The position numbers and the translations under genes were made by a program. Positions 1 through 6,308 of a stretch of 13,259 bases of DNA are shown one piece after another. Origin of the DNA: Lutibacter sp. (GTDB lineage Bacteria; Bacteroidota; Bacteroidia; Flavobacteriales; Flavobacteriaceae); assembly GCA_002733285.1 (NCBI GenBank), contig NVVE01000007.1:132311-145569 (forward strand), written 5' to 3'. The stretch's first letter is position 1, and the number at the start of each line of letters is the position of its first letter. A model generated the notes under the pieces. That model saw only the letters and a list, made by a program, of their open reading frames with translations, was not told the origin of the DNA and did not search any database.

Positions 1-324
1 ATGAGCAAAAACTAATTCGGCTACTGAATGAGAAGAAGCTGCAGGAGTATTAATAACATTAATACCTTTAGATTTTGCGTATTCAACATCAATATTATCC
101 ATTCCAACACCACCACGACCAATAATCTTTAGTGAATCGCAATTGTCTATAATATCTTTTCTAACTTGAGTTGCACTTCTAACAAGTAATACAGAAATTT
201 CATTGTCATTAATATAATTAACAAGTTGATCTTGAGCAACTGTTGTTAAATCAACTTGAAATCCAGCTTCTTCAAGTGCCATAACACCACTTGTTGCTAT
301 TCCGTCATTAGCTAATACTTTCAT
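1..324 (-). CDS. serA: D-3-phosphoglycerate dehydrogenase, N-terminal part (cut by window edge)
   Basis: This frame is open for 108 codons from the ATG at 324 to the window edge, so only the N-terminal part of a protein usually 310-530 residues long is present. The translation begins MKVLANDGIATSGVMALEEAGF and contains VLLVRSATQVRKDII and IIGRGGVGMDNIDVEYAKSKGI, followed by NTPAASSHSVAE. These are the hallmark N-terminal substrate-domain segments of D-3-phosphoglycerate dehydrogenase, including the start of the hinge into the NAD domain. By family knowledge the enzyme oxidises 3-phosphoglycerate to 3-phosphohydroxypyruvate with NAD in the cytoplasm. It starts 18 bp after the stop of serC, which makes the next enzyme of the pathway, so the two are almost certainly one transcript. 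Whether a C-terminal ACT or regulatory domain exists cannot be seen. Confidence 0.93.
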   Translation of the reverse strand, partial: MKVLANDGIATSGVMALEEAGFQVDLTTVAQDQLVNYINDNEISVLLVRSATQVRKDIIDNCDSLKIIGRGGVGMDNIDVEYAKSKGINVINTPAASSHSVAELVFAH

Positions 325-342
325 TATTTTTAATTTTTAGGG

Positions 343-1413
343 TTATGAGAATTGTTTTTCTAATTTTTGCATAGTTTCAACTAAAACTTTAATACTTTCA
401 ATTGGCATTGCGTTGTATATACTTGCACGGTAACCACCGACAGATCTATGACCTTTTATTCCACTAATTCCAGCAGCATTCCAAAGTTTATCAAATGCTT
501 CTTTATCATCTTCATTTGTTAAATTAAAGGTTACATTCATTAAAGAACGATCTTCTTTTACTGCAAATCCTTTAAAATGTGGATTTCTATCTATTTCAGC
601 ATATAAAATAGCTGCTTTTTCTTCATTCATTTTTTCAATGGCAGCAATACCACCTAATTCTTTCATCCACTCTAATGTAAGCATTGAAACATAAATAGGG
701 AATACAGGAGGTGTATTAAACATACTATCTTTACTAATATGAACCTGGTAGTCTAACATTGAAGGAATTGTTCTTCCTGTTTTACCTAAAATTTCATCTT
801 TAACAATAACTAAAGTTGTTCCAGCAGGCCCCATATTTTTTTGAGCACCAGCATAAATCAAATCAAATTGAGCGAAATCTATTTGGCGAGAAAAAATATC
901 AGAACTCATATCACATACCAACAAACTATTTGTTTTAGGAAATTCTTTAATTTGAGTTCCGTAAATAGTATTGTTTGAAGTGCAGTGAACGTAATTTGCA
1001 TCAGCAGGAATTGTATAATTTTTAGGGATGTAATTGTATGTTTTATCTTTTGAAGATGCAATAACATCAATTTCTCCCAATAATTTCGCCTCTTTTATAG
1101 ATTTAGCAGCCCAAGCTCCTGTATCTAAATAAGCTGCTTTACCATCAATTTTTAATAAGTTGTAAGCAGTCATTAAAAATTCCAAACTTGCTCCTCCTTG
1201 TAAAAATAATACGGAATATCCATCGGGAAGGCTCAATAATTCTTTTACTAAACCACGTGCATTTTCCATAACATTCACAAATTCTTTACTTCTATGTGAA
1301 ATTTCGATTAAAGATAAATCAATACCATTAAAATTTAGAACAGCATCAGCTGCTTTTTTTAAAACTTCTTGAGGAAGAATACAGGGCCCCGCACTAAAAT
1401 TATGTTTTTTCAT
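343..1413 (-). CDS. serC: Phosphoserine aminotransferase
   Basis: This 356-residue protein has the normal full length of phosphoserine aminotransferase. It transfers the amino group of glutamate to 3-phosphohydroxypyruvate, giving phosphoserine, with pyridoxal phosphate as cofactor. The sequence opens with the family signature HNFSAGPCILPQEVL, has SHRSKEF around residues 39-45 and LFLQGGASLEF at about 69-79. The Schiff-base lysine is K192 in the motif YAGAQKNMGPAG. Near the end, KGHRSVGGYRASIYNAM is the usual phosphate-binding C-terminal segment. The ATG at 1413 leads directly into the conserved N-terminus. serA follows after 18 bp, so serC-serA form a serine synthesis operon; no serB is in the window. 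No clear TAnnTTTG element is present in the 175 bp upstream. Confidence 0.96.
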   Translation of the reverse strand: MKKHNFSAGPCILPQEVLKKAADAVLNFNGIDLSLIEISHRSKEFVNVMENARGLVKELLSLPDGYSVLFLQGGASLEFLMTAYNLLKIDGKAAYLDTGAWAAKSIKEAKLLGEIDVIASSKDKTYNYIPKNYTIPADANYVHCTSNNTIYGTQIKEFPKTNSLLVCDMSSDIFSRQIDFAQFDLIYAGAQKNMGPAGTTLVIVKDEILGKTGRTIPSMLDYQVHISKDSMFNTPPVFPIYVSMLTLEWMKELGGIAAIEKMNEEKAAILYAEIDRNPHFKGFAVKEDRSLMNVTFNLTNEDDKEAFDKLWNAAGISGIKGHRSVGGYRASIYNAMPIESIKVLVETMQKLEKQFS

Positions 1414-1588
1414 GTGTTTATATTTATTGTTTTTTAATGGTCATATGCTGTTCGCTATTAATCATTCTCCTTTGGTGAGAAAAATTTTAACATGCTCGTT
1501 TCATTTTATTTAAAAATAGGAATTAATTTCTCCTACAAATTTCGTTAAAAAAAGATGAATACGGGCAACATTTTTTATAAAAAATAGC

Positions 1589-2650
1589 TTAAAAATTTAA
1601 TAAAAATGCAATTGTATCCACGTCATCAGAATAATTCCATAATTTTGGGTGTTGAGTTTCGCCGAATTTTACGAAATCTACAACGTTTTCGTTACAGGCA
1701 ATACATTGAATAGACTCCCTTTCTTTTGATAATTTAACTTGTAAATTTTCGAAGGACTGGTAATACTCATAAAAAACAGTTGCAATTGGCGAAGCATAAT
1801 TATTATCTTCTTTTAACATGACAAAACCATTATCTTGAATCTTAAATAGGCTCATTAAATAAACGGCTTTATTATAATCGTAATTGTTCTCGTATTTTTT
1901 ATAATTGATGATGTCATTAAATTTATATAAAGCATTAAAAAGAAGATCAAAATTATAATTTTTAGGTACAAAGAGTTTAGAGACACTTCTGCAACCTAAT
2001 CCAAAATATTGAAAAATATCTTCCCCTAAAGCTTCTAATTCTTTTGTTGTTTCTTTACCGGTAATAATGGCTACTGAATTTCTGTTTCTTCTAATAATGT
2101 TAGGATATTTCCCAAAATAATGTTCAAAATAACGAGCGGTATTATTGCTCCCTGTAGCAATAACGGCATCAAATCCTGTTAATTTTCCGGAAGTAAATGT
2201 TGTTTTATTTTTGAAATATGGATTATAATATTCTAAAAACTTTGCAACAAGAGGTAAGAAATGTTTATCGTTTGACGATAGTTTTACCATTGGATTGTGA
2301 CCACATATTAAAACAGCTAAATAATCATGAAATCCTACCATTGGAATGTTTCCAGCCATTATTATAGCAACATTTTTAGGCTCTTTGGTTATTTCAAAAT
2401 TATAATTAGAAGTCCATTTTTTTAAATTTTCAATCGTTAATGCTTCGCTCCAATTTTCAATGGATTTAAGTACATTTTCTTTAGTAAACCAACCATTTGA
2501 TTCTTGAGACCTGTCAATTTGCATTTTAAATGCATCAAAAAAGAGATTATTGAATTCATCGTTTTCTTTTTTTTCAATTTGAGCAACCTTGAATTGTTTA
2601 AAAAAATCACCAAGTTTTGCAAATGCTTCAATACGTTGAACTAAATTCAT
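1589..2650 (-). CDS. Acyl-CoA reductase, LuxC family
   Basis: The protein is 353 residues from the ATG at 2650 (MNLVQRIEAFAKLGDFF). A TTG three codons further upstream is possible but unlikely. I recognise the LuxC-type acyl-CoA reductase family of Bacteroidota, related to aldehyde dehydrogenases, from IIMAGNIPMVGFHDYLAVL at about residues 96-114, VKLSSNDKHFLPL, AVIATGSNNTARYFEHYF and FQYFGLGCRSVSKLFVP. The cysteine in GLGCRS (about residue 220) fits the catalytic thiol that forms the acyl enzyme. The family reduces acyl-CoA or acyl-protein thioesters to aldehydes with NADPH; the physiological substrate here is unknown. It is divergent from a two-cluster ferredoxin with starts only 58 bp apart and lies upstream of serC, about 175 bp away. 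There are no lux luminescence genes in the window, so luciferase involvement should not be assumed. Confidence 0.85.
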   Translation of the reverse strand: MNLVQRIEAFAKLGDFFKQFKVAQIEKKENDEFNNLFFDAFKMQIDRSQESNGWFTKENVLKSIENWSEALTIENLKKWTSNYNFEITKEPKNVAIIMAGNIPMVGFHDYLAVLICGHNPMVKLSSNDKHFLPLVAKFLEYYNPYFKNKTTFTSGKLTGFDAVIATGSNNTARYFEHYFGKYPNIIRRNRNSVAIITGKETTKELEALGEDIFQYFGLGCRSVSKLFVPKNYNFDLLFNALYKFNDIINYKKYENNYDYNKAVYLMSLFKIQDNGFVMLKEDNNYASPIATVFYEYYQSFENLQVKLSKERESIQCIACNENVVDFVKFGETQHPKLWNYSDDVDTIAFLLNF

Positions 2651-2675
2651 TCGATCCAATCTTAAAATTAAATTT

Positions 2676-2683
2676 TATCTTTG
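2676..2683 (+). promoter_or_regulatory. -7 element of the ferredoxin promoter
   Basis: TATCTTTG matches TAnnTTTG exactly and lies 25 nt before the ferredoxin ATG at 2709, which would give a leader of about 20 nt. I see no good TTG -33 box at the expected distance. It lies 3 bp from the opposing -7 element of the reductase gene, and each promoter would fire across the other. Confidence 0.55.
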
Positions 2684-2686
2684 TTG

Positions 2687-2694
2687 CAAAATTA
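2687..2694 (-). promoter_or_regulatory. -7 element of the acyl-CoA reductase promoter
   Basis: Read on the minus strand this is TAATTTTG, an exact match to the Bacteroidota -7 consensus TAnnTTTG. A TTG that can serve as the -33 box sits 18 nt upstream at 2713-2715, inside the first codons of the divergent ferredoxin gene. The start codon at 2650 would follow a leader of roughly 30 nt. The assignment rests on motif and position only. Confidence 0.5.
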
Positions 2695-2708
2695 ATCTAA
2701 ATAATAGT

Positions 2709-3059
2709 ATGGCAATAAAAATTACGGACGAATGTATAAATTGTGGAGCATGTGAACCAGAATGTCCAAACAATGCTATTTATGAAGCTTCTGAGGATTG
2801 GAAATTTTCAGAAGGAACTACGTTATTAGGTAAAATTATGTTACCTAATGGAAATAAATTTGATGCAGATGAACCACAAGAAGCTGTTGATGACGAAGTT
2901 TATTTTATTGTGACAGATAAATGCACAGAGTGTAAAGGTTTTCATGATGAGCCTCAGTGTGCTGCAGTTTGTCCTGTTGATTGTTGCGTACCCGATGAGG
3001 ATAATGAAGAAACTGAAGAACAACTACTTTCAAAGCAACGATTTTTGCACGGAACATAG
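2709..3059 (+). CDS. 2[4Fe-4S] dicluster ferredoxin (Allochromatium-like spacing)
   Basis: The protein has 116 residues with two iron-sulfur cluster motifs. The first is C9-xx-C12-xx-C15-xxx-C19-P. The second is C72-xx-C75-x8-C84-xxx-C88-P, with extra cysteines at 92 and 93. The enlarged 8-residue spacing in the second motif (CTECKGFHDEPQCAAVCP) is typical of the Allochromatium type of bacterial ferredoxin, a group known for very low reduction potential. About 50 residues separate the motifs, longer than in small clostridial ferredoxins, and an acidic tail (DEDNEETEEQ) follows. It is a soluble cytoplasmic electron carrier; its partner cannot be read from sequence. The divergent, promoter-sharing acyl-CoA reductase is the obvious neighbour to test, although that family normally uses NADPH. 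Confidence 0.92.
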   Translation: MAIKITDECINCGACEPECPNNAIYEASEDWKFSEGTTLLGKIMLPNGNKFDADEPQEAVDDEVYFIVTDKCTECKGFHDEPQCAAVCPVDCCVPDEDNEETEEQLLSKQRFLHGT

Positions 3060-3184
3060 TTTGCATAGTTATAATTACTAAAAGTTTAGAATAGAAATAG
3101 GAGGAACGTTAGCAAACCAATAGATTTTATTAAATTAAAATTAACCTTTTTCTTTTTTTGTTATGCCGAAATAGCTCGTAGCTT

Positions 3185-3517
3185 TTACTTATTGTAGTTG
3201 TTAATTGCCCCAACAAGAAGTAAACATTCTGAATCGGTTGGATTTGCTATACTATGTTTTATTGAATGTGGTAAAATGAAAAAATCACTCTTTTCCCCGT
3301 TATAATTTTTATCGTCAATTGTCATTGTTGGATTTCCTTCAAGTACGTATATAAATTCAGTTTTCTTAGTATGAAGATGAGTAGGGTAAGAGGAGAAAGA
3401 ATCTACTTTAACCATTTTCAATCCTCCATTTTCCAATTCAATCAAATTTTTTCCACTAAAGCCTTTAATTTTGCCAGTAACCCAATCCATAAGATTGGTT
3501 TTTTTATAATTTCCCAT
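3185..3517 (-). CDS. Small single-domain cupin protein
   Basis: From the ATG at 3517 the protein has 110 residues (MGNYKKTNLMDWVTGKIKGF). The open frame can be extended 17 codons to a TTG at 3568, but that would place an inverted repeat inside the gene and add a non-conserved lysine/isoleucine-rich lead. Cupin motif 1 is visible as HLHTKKTEFIYVLEG (H47, H49, E54) and motif 2 as ILPHSIKHSIAN (H88), so the four usual metal ligands are present. Single-domain cupins of this size range from dioxygenases and isomerases to binding proteins, and nothing here decides among them. It follows the HAD phosphatase by about 106 bp on the same strand and converges with the ferredoxin gene. Confidence 0.8.
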   Translation of the reverse strand: MGNYKKTNLMDWVTGKIKGFSGKNLIELENGGLKMVKVDSFSSYPTHLHTKKTEFIYVLEGNPTMTIDDKNYNGEKSDFFILPHSIKHSIANPTDSECLLLVGAINNYNK

Positions 3518-3560
3518 TATTAATTCAATTATTTTTATCGATTTGTATATGATTTTTTGA

Positions 3561-3581
3561 TTTAACAAGTCGTTTGTTAAA
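3561..3581. repeat. Inverted repeat upstream of the cupin gene
   Basis: TTTAACAA and TTGTTAAA form a perfect 8-bp inverted repeat around a 5-nt spacer (GTCGT). It lies 44 bp upstream of the preferred cupin start at 3517 and downstream of the HAD gene stop. It could be a regulator binding site or a weak hairpin. There is no T-run on either side, so a terminator is unlikely. Confidence 0.4.
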
Positions 3582-3623
3582 ATGTTACTTAGGTTGTATT
3601 TAATTTAAAAGTAAGCATTAATT

Positions 3624-4334
3624 TTAAACTGTGTAGTTATTAATCAGGGTTAATAAATCTGTCGGAGATTCTAATTCGTAATCAGGTTTATGTGTCCAGG
3701 AATTTGTGCTTGCTCCGCTATATTTAACAATGATGGAAATTACGTTATTTTTATGTTGTAATTTTTTTTCAATGTTTCTTGCAAATTCAACATCACCTTC
3801 GTGGTCACCAATGTATATGATCGTTTTATTTATGAATGAATTGAAAATTTGATTGAGACATTTTATTCCACTAAATGAAGATGGTTTTTGCATGTTACTC
3901 GGAATATCGTCATATCCAATTATAGATTCAAATTTATGAGATAAATTATATTTTTCTAATACTAGCGCTATATTTTCAGATGAATTTTGAGAACAAATTC
4001 CTTGGGGTATTGCTATTTTTTCAATGGTATCTTTAATTCCTGAAAATAACTCAACAGGAGTGTCATTTTTCAATTGGTATTCAGCCCATAAATTTCCAGC
4101 GCTAAGCATTTCACTTTCTGTCATTCCATAAAAATTGATATATAAATCTTGCCAATTTTTTGATTGATGGTTTGCTGTGTGATAATCTTTTTCCGTTTTT
4201 AGTGGTATTGGCAACTGTTTTCCAGTTAATCTAGGAGCAACAATAGAGAGAATTTGCTTTGTAATATCAATATTTTTCGGAATGGAATTAGCCAAAGTTC
4301 CATCGTAGTCCCAGAGTATAGCATCTATTTTCAT
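3624..4334 (-). CDS. HAD-superfamily hydrolase (phosphoglycolate phosphatase-like)
   Basis: From the ATG at 4334 the protein has 236 residues (MKIDAILWDYDGTLANS); an ATG eight codons upstream at 4358 is also possible. The HAD motifs appear in order. Motif I is DYDGT (the nucleophile and acid/base Asp pair at about residues 9 and 11), motif II lies around GICSQNSSE, motif III is the Lys in QKPSSFSG, and motif IV is YIGDHEGDVEFARN. A helical cap fits between motifs I and II, as in subclass IA enzymes such as phosphoglycolate phosphatase. The expected role is hydrolysis of a small phosphate ester in the cytoplasm, substrate unknown. It lies 42-66 bp after the GNAT gene on the same strand and may be co-transcribed with it. 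Confidence 0.85.
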   Translation of the reverse strand: MKIDAILWDYDGTLANSIPKNIDITKQILSIVAPRLTGKQLPIPLKTEKDYHTANHQSKNWQDLYINFYGMTESEMLSAGNLWAEYQLKNDTPVELFSGIKDTIEKIAIPQGICSQNSSENIALVLEKYNLSHKFESIIGYDDIPSNMQKPSSFSGIKCLNQIFNSFINKTIIYIGDHEGDVEFARNIEKKLQHKNNVISIIVKYSGASTNSWTHKPDYELESPTDLLTLINNYTV

Positions 4335-4400
4335 ATAGTTTTTAAGTTTTAATACCATCTACTCGTTTGTATATGGAAAATCACAATTTAAAAATAATAT

Positions 4401-4916
4401 TTAGTATGATTTATTTATTTTCAATCCATAAATTAGGTGACCACATTTTTTTCCATTAATATCAATAATATCAGGAAAGTGCCCCCATTTTATAAAGTTA
4501 AACTTTTTAAGAATTCCAATACTTTGAGAATTTAAATCCATGAGAATCGCAAGTAAATTGTCTTTTCCAATTCTTTTACAATCTAATATAACGTATTTTA
4601 GAATTTCGGTTCCTATGTTATTCCCATGGAATGAGTAGTCTAAATAAAAACTTATTTCAGCAATTTTAGACATTGCTTTTCTTCCGTTTCTATAAGGTGA
4701 TAAAGTACAATATCCAACTATTTTATTTGCAATTTCTGCAACATAAATTGGGTACTCACTAGGTGTAAATTTTTCAAACCATTCAAATCTCTCATTCACA
4801 CTAAATTCTTCAATATGCCCTGTAACACTTTTGGTTCTAATTGCTTGATTGTATATGTCTACAATAGAAGGTAAATCATTCATGTTAGCCAAACGAATTA
4901 TTAATTCATTATTCAT
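4401..4916 (-). CDS. GNAT family N-acetyltransferase (phosphinothricin acetyltransferase-like)
   Basis: This 171-residue protein covers a single GNAT domain from end to end. It opens with IRLANMNDLPSIVDIYNQAI and continues with ERFEWFEKF, then AEISFYLDYSFHGNNIGTEIL at about residues 86-105 (the acetyl-CoA pyrophosphate loop region) and LNSQSIGILKKFNFIKWGHF at about 128-147. This order and wording is closest to the phosphinothricin acetyltransferase / YncA branch, which acetylates free amines of small molecules. The loop HGNNIG departs from the usual (Q/R)xxGx(G/A) pattern at the second glycine. The natural substrate is not predictable. A TAAGTTTG element lies about 60 nt upstream. It is probably the first gene of a small leftward unit with the HAD phosphatase and perhaps the cupin. 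Confidence 0.85.
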   Translation of the reverse strand: MNNELIIRLANMNDLPSIVDIYNQAIRTKSVTGHIEEFSVNERFEWFEKFTPSEYPIYVAEIANKIVGYCTLSPYRNGRKAMSKIAEISFYLDYSFHGNNIGTEILKYVILDCKRIGKDNLLAILMDLNSQSIGILKKFNFIKWGHFPDIIDINGKKCGHLIYGLKINKSY

Positions 4917-4975
4917 GTTTTCTATTCGTTTTTTGCCTAGTCATTAATGTACAATTTCAGTTTTATCTCCTATTT

Positions 4976-4983
4976 CAAACTTA
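4976..4983 (-). promoter_or_regulatory. Candidate -7 element for the GNAT gene
   Basis: On the minus strand this reads TAAGTTTG, an exact TAnnTTTG match 59 bp upstream of the ATG at 4916. No TTG -33 box is found at 17-23 nt, so the promoter would be weak or activator-dependent. The call is based on motif and placement only. Confidence 0.35.
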
Positions 4984-5102
4984 CAATTTAATTTTTAATA
5001 ACCTATGAGATTCGTAGAAGAATAGTTGATTAAAAGTTAACGATAATAGCCTTTAAAAACAGACCTAGCAGACAATATTATAGTAGAATTACGAGTATTA
5101 AA

Positions 5103-5198
5103 TTATGACAAAAAACCAATTCCGCTTTCCAGAAATTCTTGATATTTGATTTTGTTAAATGAGTATAGATAGGGTGCTCTATGAGCAGCGCCACTCAT
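5103..5198 (-). other. Possible small ORF (31 codons) of unknown origin
   Basis: Between the GNAT and NIPSNAP genes there are 342 bp (4917-5258) without a recognised gene. Inside it, on the minus strand, an ATG at 5198 opens a 31-codon frame starting MSGAAHRAPYLYSF and ending ESGIGFLS. Its first codons use GGC, GCT, GCA and CCC and are clearly GC-richer than the surroundings. It begins after a stop overlapping in another frame. It could be a true small protein, or a fragment of a longer lost gene or repeat. I do not recognise a family, and no TAnnTTTG element stands in front of it. Confidence 0.25.
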
Positions 5199-5213
5199 TT
5201 GTTTTTCATGGCT

Positions 5214-5230
5214 AATTAGGAAACCTAATT
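5214..5230. repeat. Hairpin in the GNAT-NIPSNAP gap
   Basis: AATTAGG, AAA, CCTAATT form a perfect 7-bp stem with a 3-nt loop, 28 bp beyond the stop of the NIPSNAP gene. Read on the plus strand a run of eight T (5237-5244) follows, but six bases separate it from the stem and no plus-strand gene lies upstream. As a structure in the 3' end of the NIPSNAP transcript it could help define the mRNA end. Confidence 0.35.
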
Positions 5231-5258
5231 TTAGTATTTTTTTTGAAATTAGATAAAT

Positions 5259-6071
5259 CTAATAATCTGAATAATCAGTTGGATATAGAAAAAGGATGTC
5301 TATATGAGACATATTATTTTCGTATTTAGACATGGATTTTAATTCATTCCATTCTTCGGAATCAACAAATGCTTTCCAATGCTCATTTCTACTTGTCATA
5401 TCTGAAAATGTAGTCATATACATTAGATTGGGCATTTTTGATCCTGAAATTACTTCTGCGTAAAATACAGCGTTGAATTCAAGTCGGTCAAAGAGTTTTA
5501 TTTCACCTCCTTCATTAAACATATCAACTTTATTCATGTAATACTTCTCAGTTGCAGATTCATAACTCCTTAATTCATATACCCGTTGCAATCTTGAACC
5601 ATCTAAGGTCGTGACTTGTATATTAGGCATCTCTGGAAATGCTTTCATTAAGGTTGACTCAATTCGTTTGTATGGCGGTTGTATATGAGACGCATTGATA
5701 TAGTTACTTCCAGAAGCTAAATAAATTGTGTCTTTATTGAGTTTAACTTCAAGGTCAAGAAATTGTTTCATAGATGAAAAAGGAATAAGTACAAAAGTCT
5801 TTTTTGTTGAATCATTTTCATTTAACCTTTGTTTAAAAACTCCAATATGCTTTATGTTTAACTTTTTTAGTCCTGGTAAATAAGCCTCTTTGAGATATTT
5901 ATCAGTACTTTTCATTTGCTCATCTGTATCAAAGGTGTATACTTTAAGTTGATAATATTGTTGGGATTCAACTTTAATAGTATTTTTTGAGTTATTATTG
6001 AGATCTCTTTTTTTACAATTTGTTAATGGAAAGATGATGACTATTAGAATAATGAGTTTAATTACTTTCAT
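5259..6071 (-). CDS. NIPSNAP family lipoprotein
   Basis: From the ATG at 6071 the protein has 270 residues and begins with a typical lipoprotein signal: MKVIK, a hydrophobic stretch, and the lipobox PLTNC with the lipidated cysteine at residue 19. An ATG at 6101 is also in frame, and the frame stays open to 6227, but those extensions run into the palindrome-rich region. Two NIPSNAP-like ferredoxin-fold domains follow. The first is at about 39-145 (YQLKVYTFDTDEQMKSTDKYL). The second, more typical one is at about 163-268 (RVYELRSYES..., GGEIKLFDRLEFNAVFYAEV, NLMYMTTFSDMTSRNEHWKAF). NIPSNAP proteins have no settled enzymatic role; in Bacteroidota they often sit with carbohydrate oxidation genes. 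The anchor in a membrane facing the periplasm or cell surface is inferred from the lipobox. Confidence 0.85.
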   Translation of the reverse strand: MKVIKLIILIVIIFPLTNCKKRDLNNNSKNTIKVESQQYYQLKVYTFDTDEQMKSTDKYLKEAYLPGLKKLNIKHIGVFKQRLNENDSTKKTFVLIPFSSMKQFLDLEVKLNKDTIYLASGSNYINASHIQPPYKRIESTLMKAFPEMPNIQVTTLDGSRLQRVYELRSYESATEKYYMNKVDMFNEGGEIKLFDRLEFNAVFYAEVISGSKMPNLMYMTTFSDMTSRNEHWKAFVDSEEWNELKSMSKYENNMSHIDILFLYPTDYSDY

Positions 6072-6105
6072 TAAATTATTATTTACTTTTATTTTCTCCA
6101 TATTG

Positions 6106-6245
6106 TAACGAGTTTGTATAAAATTTGCGCAAGTAACTATTAGGTTAATTTTTACGCTAAGAAATTCCGCGGAACAAATATGCAAAAACTTTGGTAAAGC
6201 ACAACATTGAATGATAGATTTAAGCAATGTTGGCGGTAGTTCTTA
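6106..6245. repeat. Palindrome-rich intergenic segment, possible repeat or cassette boundary
   Basis: The 237-bp gap between the PHP and NIPSNAP genes holds three symmetric elements within 110 bp. They are TTGCGCAA at 6125-6132, TTCCGCGGAA at 6165-6174, and an inverted repeat CAACATTG / CAATGTTG at 6202-6209 and 6225-6232 with a 15-nt spacer, followed by GGCGGTAGTT. The GC-rich cores stand out in this AT-rich region. I have the impression of similar repeated spacers between accessory genes in other flavobacteria, but cannot verify it here. The integron attC core sites do not match well. A minus-strand CATATTTG at 6175-6182 is one base from the -7 consensus and could drive the NIPSNAP gene. 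Confidence 0.4.
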
Positions 6246-6308
6246 TAATTTATAAATTACAAAATCTTTATTGATGAATCATTTTGAACGAACTATCATA
6301 AAATCTGC

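Noticed and set aside
1424..1465. 13-codon ORF (MINSEQHMTIKKQ) in front of serC with AAAGGAG just upstream, possible leader peptide
   Set aside because: The purine stretch is only about one base from the ATG, too close for a ribosome binding site. There is no run of serine codons and no terminator/antiterminator hairpin pair.
2437..2631. Minus-strand open frame of 64 codons inside the acyl-CoA reductase gene
   Set aside because: It lies fully within the clear reductase coding frame in another phase, with low-complexity Lys/Leu translation.
1589..2650. Bioluminescence (lux) locus because of the LuxC-type reductase
   Set aside because: No luciferase, LuxD or LuxE genes are nearby; LuxC-type reductases are widespread in non-luminous Bacteroidota.
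2841..3023. Open frame antisense to the ferredoxin gene
   Set aside because: It overlaps the cysteine motifs of an unambiguous ferredoxin and has no recognisable protein features.
6225..6240. Integron attC-like core site at GTTGGCGG
   Set aside because: The bases do not fit GTTRRRY and no matching partner core or integrase is visible, so only a general repeat or cassette suggestion is kept.
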